Shown one piece after another: positions 61,343-64,000 of a DNA stretch of 64,000 nt (within the stretch, counting starts at the first letter, position 1; every line of letters begins with the position of its first letter). Source of the stretch: Gaetbulibacter_A aestuarii. GTDB lineage: Bacteria; Bacteroidota; Bacteroidia; Flavobacteriales; Flavobacteriaceae. The translations under genes and the position numbers were made by a program. The stretch spans positions 1,612,001-1,676,000 of the forward strand of contig NZ_BAABAY010000001.1 in assembly GCF_039537665.1 (NCBI RefSeq), written 5' to 3'. The notes beneath the pieces are model-generated. The model was not told the DNA's origin. It searched no databases and saw only the letters and a program-made list of their open reading frames with translations.

Positions 61343-61627
61343 TTAAAAAAGAACATCAGCGATATCCTCGTTCTTATCAAATTCAGCTTTAGCAAAAGGG
61401 CAAAGCGGTAAAATTTTTACGTTTTCTTCGCGGGCGAATTCCACACCTTTCATAACCAGCTTTTTTCCGAAACCATTACCGCCGAAGCCATCTTCAACGC
61501 CTGTATGATCGATGATGAATTTGTTTTTTCCGGCCCAGGTAAAGGTCATTTCTCCGGCGTAGGTGTCGTTTTCGTAAATAACGAATCTTCCTTTTCGGCC
61601 ATTGTCTTCGCGTTCTATTCTAACCAT
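61343..61627 (-). CDS. Small GNAT (YidJ-type) acetyltransferase
   Basis: The 94-residue protein matches the short PF14542-type GNAT family: GRFVIYENDTYAGEMTFTWA, FIIDHTGVEDGFGGNGFGKK with the acetyl-CoA loop, and NVKILPLCPFAKAEFDKN with a conserved Cys-Pro. The acyl acceptor is unknown. It starts 57 bp after the ABC ATPase gene and ends 28 bp before the serine hydrolase, so it may be in their transcript. Confidence 0.88.
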   Translation of the reverse strand: MVRIEREDNGRKGRFVIYENDTYAGEMTFTWAGKNKFIIDHTGVEDGFGGNGFGKKLVMKGVEFAREENVKILPLCPFAKAEFDKNEDIADVLF

Positions 61628-61684
61628 AGTAATGTAGTTTTCTTATTCTTGTTTGAAAATACGATTTTCGTTTCAGATTTAGAA

Positions 61685-62368
61685 TTATTGTTTAAAAACT
61701 TCGTTAAAGATTGCGGGTGAGATGTAACCTAAGGCCACTAATTCACTTTGATTTTTAACTTCTTTTAAATAACCATTTTGCAAATAGAAAAGGTTATCGG
61801 CCAGATTAATAACATTTTCATAATCATGATCTGTAATGATGAAACCTTTTGAGGATCTCATGTCGTTTATGTAATTTATGATGTAATCGCGTAAAATTGG
61901 ACTAACGCCGTTAAAAGGTTCGTCAAGAAGAATAAATTGTGCATTAGAATGAATGATCAATAAGATCTCTACGATACGCTTTTCGCCTCCCGATAATTCC
62001 TGATTCTTTTTTTGTAACAGTGGTACAACATATTCATTTTTTAAAACAACCTCCCTGCAAGCTTTTGGTAGAAACAACTTTATGAGATTTTTTATCCTGA
62101 TGTTATTTGGAAGAAAATTGTCTTGAGGCAAATAATTGATCAAATGTCTGCCATCAGAAATATTTTTGATAACCTTATTTCCGATGCGAACAAATTTGTA
62201 TTCGGCTTTTTCAGTTCCGAAAATAATCTTTAGAAGCGTAGATTTTCCACAGCCATTCCGCCCGATGAGGCCATTAACTGTTCCAACTTCACAAGACAAG
62301 AAGACATCACTTAGTATGACCTTGTTATCAAAGGATTTTGCAACACTATCGACTTGAAGATAACTCAT
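61685..62368 (-). CDS. ABC transporter ATP-binding protein
   Basis: The 227-residue protein is a complete ABC ATPase: Walker A GRNGCGKST, Q-loop YLPQDNFLPN, signature ELSGGEKRIVEI, Walker B FILLDEPFNG and H-loop IITDHDYENV. The family is of exporter or Mac/Lol-type size. Its ATG overlaps by 4 bp (ATGA) with the stop of a small membrane-protein frame at 62365-62640, the natural candidate for its membrane partner. The two genes are translationally coupled. The transported substrate is unknown. Confidence 0.93.
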   Translation of the reverse strand: MSYLQVDSVAKSFDNKVILSDVFLSCEVGTVNGLIGRNGCGKSTLLKIIFGTEKAEYKFVRIGNKVIKNISDGRHLINYLPQDNFLPNNIRIKNLIKLFLPKACREVVLKNEYVVPLLQKKNQELSGGEKRIVEILLIIHSNAQFILLDEPFNGVSPILRDYIINYINDMRSSKGFIITDHDYENVINLADNLFYLQNGYLKEVKNQSELVALGYISPAIFNEVFKQ

Positions 62369-62640
62369 AGAATGGACAGCATAAGAAAATTAAGAAGTCC
62401 AATAATCAAGGTGGACATCCAAAGTTGCACCTTATTCAATCCTAAATTATAATAGTAATAATATTGGTTTTTATCTTTAATATCATAAAAGAACAAATGC
62501 ACTAAAGGCGCTATCATAACATAGAATAAGGCAAATAGTTTAGGACTAGCTTTTAGTACCAGAGAAACAACTAAGGCTATGAAAAGGGATACAAAAAATA
62601 TCTTTCTTTGGAAGAGTAATATGTTTTTAAGGATTCTCAG
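62365..62640 (-). CDS. 91-residue membrane protein, candidate partner of the ABC ATPase, CTG start
   Basis: The minus-strand frame from 62643 to the TGA at 62365 has no ATG at its 5' end. The codon at 62638-62640 is CTG and gives MRILKNILLFQRKIFFVSLF (as Met), with a stop just upstream. The product has three hydrophobic segments (FFVSLFIALVVSLVL, LFALFYVMIAPLVHLFF, LIIGLLNFLMLSIL). A short polar segment, DIKDKNQYYYYYNLGLNKVQ, lies between the last two and resembles a coupling helix. The stop overlaps the ATPase ATG. The first internal ATG (62517) would give only 50 residues. An A-rich leader is present. The start codon is inferred; the frame itself looks genuinely coding. Confidence 0.7.
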   Translation of the reverse strand: MRILKNILLFQRKIFFVSLFIALVVSLVLKASPKLFALFYVMIAPLVHLFFYDIKDKNQYYYYYNLGLNKVQLWMSTLIIGLLNFLMLSIL

Positions 62641-62770
62641 GTTCTAATTTTTATTGTTGTGTTTAGTATTTATTAGCATTTTTTTTGATTTCGGAAACCA
62701 CGTTTCTTGTTTGGTTTAACATCGTTCAGTCCGCCTGTAATTTAGTGATATCTTGTTAGGCGAATGTATT

Positions 62771-63577
62771 TTATTCAGTTCCTCTGAATTTCTCATATCT
62801 TGCTTTCATTTCCTGTTCTATCCCGGTACTATCTCCAAATCCCCGTATCTTTTTCAATGTTTCAATCCATTGCGGATGTAATCCACCATTACAAACAATT
62901 TTAGGTATTTCATTTTCGAAAATCAAAACACCTCGTTGGTAAATGTGCACTATGAGACCTTCAATAGGAAAACGTTCAATGGCATTTTTTCTTTGAACAT
63001 AATGATATCCTATAATTCGTTCATTTGGAAAGCCATATGCTTCAGTCAGCGTTTTAAACTCTTCTAGAATTTCATTCGCTCCATGTGTTAACTCTTGAAT
63101 AGTAAGTTCAGCTTCTCCTACGCGCCATTCGTGATATTTACTATTAAATTCTCTATCTTTTTCAATCAGGGCTAACCATTTGTCTTTCAAAACAGGGTTT
63201 AATTTGTCTCTATAAAAAGTGGCATACTTTTGAAAGTTAGAGCTGAATTTTTTATACCACTTCTCCTTTTTGTATTTTCCAAAATATCGTAAAGGTGTCC
63301 CTCCTTTTGCTAGATATTCTGCAATGGTTCCTGCCCAATGATCGTCTTTTGCCTCCACGGCGGATATCAATGCAAAACTTAGATCGTGTCCGAGAGGAAA
63401 GTTTGTTTTTGAAAAAGCAATTTTAAATATTTCATTCGCTTTTTTAAAATTGTGCTTTGAATATTCTTTTTTAGCGGAATCTATTATTCGAAAATACTCT
63501 CTATATTCACATTCCTGGGCTGACATATATAGTGTCATTACAAAGAATGTTATTATATGTGGAATCTGTTTTTTCAT
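62771..63577 (-). CDS. Secreted protein of unknown function
   Basis: The 268-residue protein has a signal peptide (IITFFVMTLYMSAQ) and a mostly helical, Lys-rich mature part. The first half has TPR-like helices (DSAKKEYSKHNFKKANEIFK). The second half shows HYVQRKNAIERFPIEGLIVH and IVCNGGLHPQWIETLKKIRG. I do not recognise the family. It is a single leftward gene, 62 bp after the VOC gene. Confidence 0.65.
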   Translation of the reverse strand: MKKQIPHIITFFVMTLYMSAQECEYREYFRIIDSAKKEYSKHNFKKANEIFKIAFSKTNFPLGHDLSFALISAVEAKDDHWAGTIAEYLAKGGTPLRYFGKYKKEKWYKKFSSNFQKYATFYRDKLNPVLKDKWLALIEKDREFNSKYHEWRVGEAELTIQELTHGANEILEEFKTLTEAYGFPNERIIGYHYVQRKNAIERFPIEGLIVHIYQRGVLIFENEIPKIVCNGGLHPQWIETLKKIRGFGDSTGIEQEMKARYEKFRGTE

Positions 63578-63639
63578 ATGTTTCCGAATGTTGTGGCTAA
63601 AATGTATTTTAATGGAGTTTAGCTTTTTTGGACACCGTG

Positions 63640-63987
63640 TTAATCTTTTCTTTCAGCTAAAAACAAATGATTATTATCCAGATCAGTGAAGTAAGCAATT
63701 CGAATCCAACCATCTTGTTCTATTTGAAAGCTGATTCCATTTGCCTCAAGTTCTCTGATTGTTGAATCAAATTTAACAACACCAAATCCGATAGAAAGAT
63801 TATTTCCTTTCACTACTTTCTCCGATGCAGGATGTAAACCAATTAAAAGATCAGGCGCTTGTATTTCAGCATAATGATCTCCGTATCTGTTAATTAATTC
63901 TAAGCCTAGTTTGCCCTGATAAAAGTCAATGGCTTTGTCCATGTTTGAGATCATCACATTGATCCTGCAAGTTTTTAGATTTTTCAT
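63640..63987 (-). CDS. VOC-family (glyoxalase-like) protein
   Basis: The 115-residue protein is one VOC module: RINVMISNMDKAIDFYQGKL, GLELINRYGDHYAEIQ, IGFGVVKFDSTIRELEANGI and IAYFTDLDNNHLFLAE. Unlike the secreted VOC protein at 45551 it has no signal peptide and is unrelated in detail, so it is not part of that duplication. Its ATG lies 13 bp from the window edge, so upstream context is missing. Confidence 0.88.
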   Translation of the reverse strand: MKNLKTCRINVMISNMDKAIDFYQGKLGLELINRYGDHYAEIQAPDLLIGLHPASEKVVKGNNLSIGFGVVKFDSTIRELEANGISFQIEQDGWIRIAYFTDLDNNHLFLAERKD

Positions 63988-64000
63988 GGTCAGTTCTTTA

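Noticed and set aside
63640..63987. Third copy of the VOC gene from the 45-kb duplication
   Set aside because: It is another VOC protein without signal peptide, and its sequence does not resemble the secreted VOC gene beyond the general fold.
1..64000. tRNA, rRNA, CRISPR array, insertion sequence or prophage
   Set aside because: No tRNA-like cloverleaf with CCA region, no regularly spaced direct repeats, no transposase or integrase motifs and no structural phage proteins were seen. The holin-like gene is part of a stress-type cassette.

Overview
The window looks like the chromosome of a Bacteroidota bacterium, most likely an aerobic, probably marine, member of the Flavobacteriaceae. The evidence is AT-rich DNA, A-rich rather than Shine-Dalgarno-like leaders, many short lipoproteins, two TonB-dependent receptors, a LytS/LytTR pair with 2TM-domain proteins, a LETM1-related protein, DUF4331 proteins and a DUF5117-type metalloprotease. 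I see no rRNA, tRNA, CRISPR array, insertion sequence, phage block or replication origin. This is ordinary chromosome with several accessory patches.

Layout from left to right. 1-1306: 3' end of an RluE-like pseudouridine synthase, then an ECF sigma factor with a membrane partner. 1612-6468: Hsp20, a TonB-dependent receptor, TonB and a small secreted protein. 6489-9121: a LytS-type kinase fused to a 2TM domain, a free 2TM protein and a LytTR response regulator, with a structured repeat-like element before the regulator. 9128-10309: LETM1-related protein. 10458-15370: two DUF4331 proteins, a TPR lipoprotein and a second TonB-dependent receptor, probably one functional module. 15475-23277: a two-domain lipoprotein, DsrE and DoxX proteins, a monoheme outer-membrane porin, a cytochrome c, an FMN glutamate-synthase-like protein and a PoxB-like pyruvate oxidase, together a redox region. 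23505-25451: methyltransferase and LtrA. 25770-26656: YtxH, holin-like and short basic protein, a stress or envelope cassette. 26741-31069: VIT-type metal transporter, M13 peptidase and AtoE transporter. 31162-36939: a leftward operon of TlpA-like thioredoxin, GMC oxidoreductase, sulfatase, small secreted protein and epoxide-hydrolase-like enzyme. 37056-41685: class-V aminotransferase, RidA-like lipoprotein, DUF6090-like protein, alpha-amylase-family lipoprotein and a small membrane protein. 41789-46663: three paralogous lipoproteins around an arylsulfatase, with a VOC gene, a decayed VOC copy and a cupin. 46860-54045: metalloprotease, DUF2306 protein, lipocalin-like secreted protein, membrane LytTR regulator and a GT39/GT2 pair. 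54171-63987: aldo/keto reductase, aminotransferase, DUF4010 protein, GNAT-nitrilase fusion, serine hydrolase, small GNAT, a compact ABC pair and a VOC protein.

The observations I would follow up first are these. (1) A 91-residue, three-helix membrane protein at 62365-62640, apparently starting at CTG and overlapping an ABC ATPase by 4 bp; it has no ATG at its 5' end. (2) A tandem duplication of [VOC + lipoprotein] at 44210-46045 in which one VOC copy survives only as 97 bp. (3) The DUF4331/TPR/TonB-receptor module. (4) The redox region with a heme c motif fused to an outer-membrane barrel. (5) An intergenic element of about 137 bp at 8216-8352 with the look of a genome-wide flavobacterial repeat. 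Functional statements are inferences from motifs and family knowledge; no database search was run.
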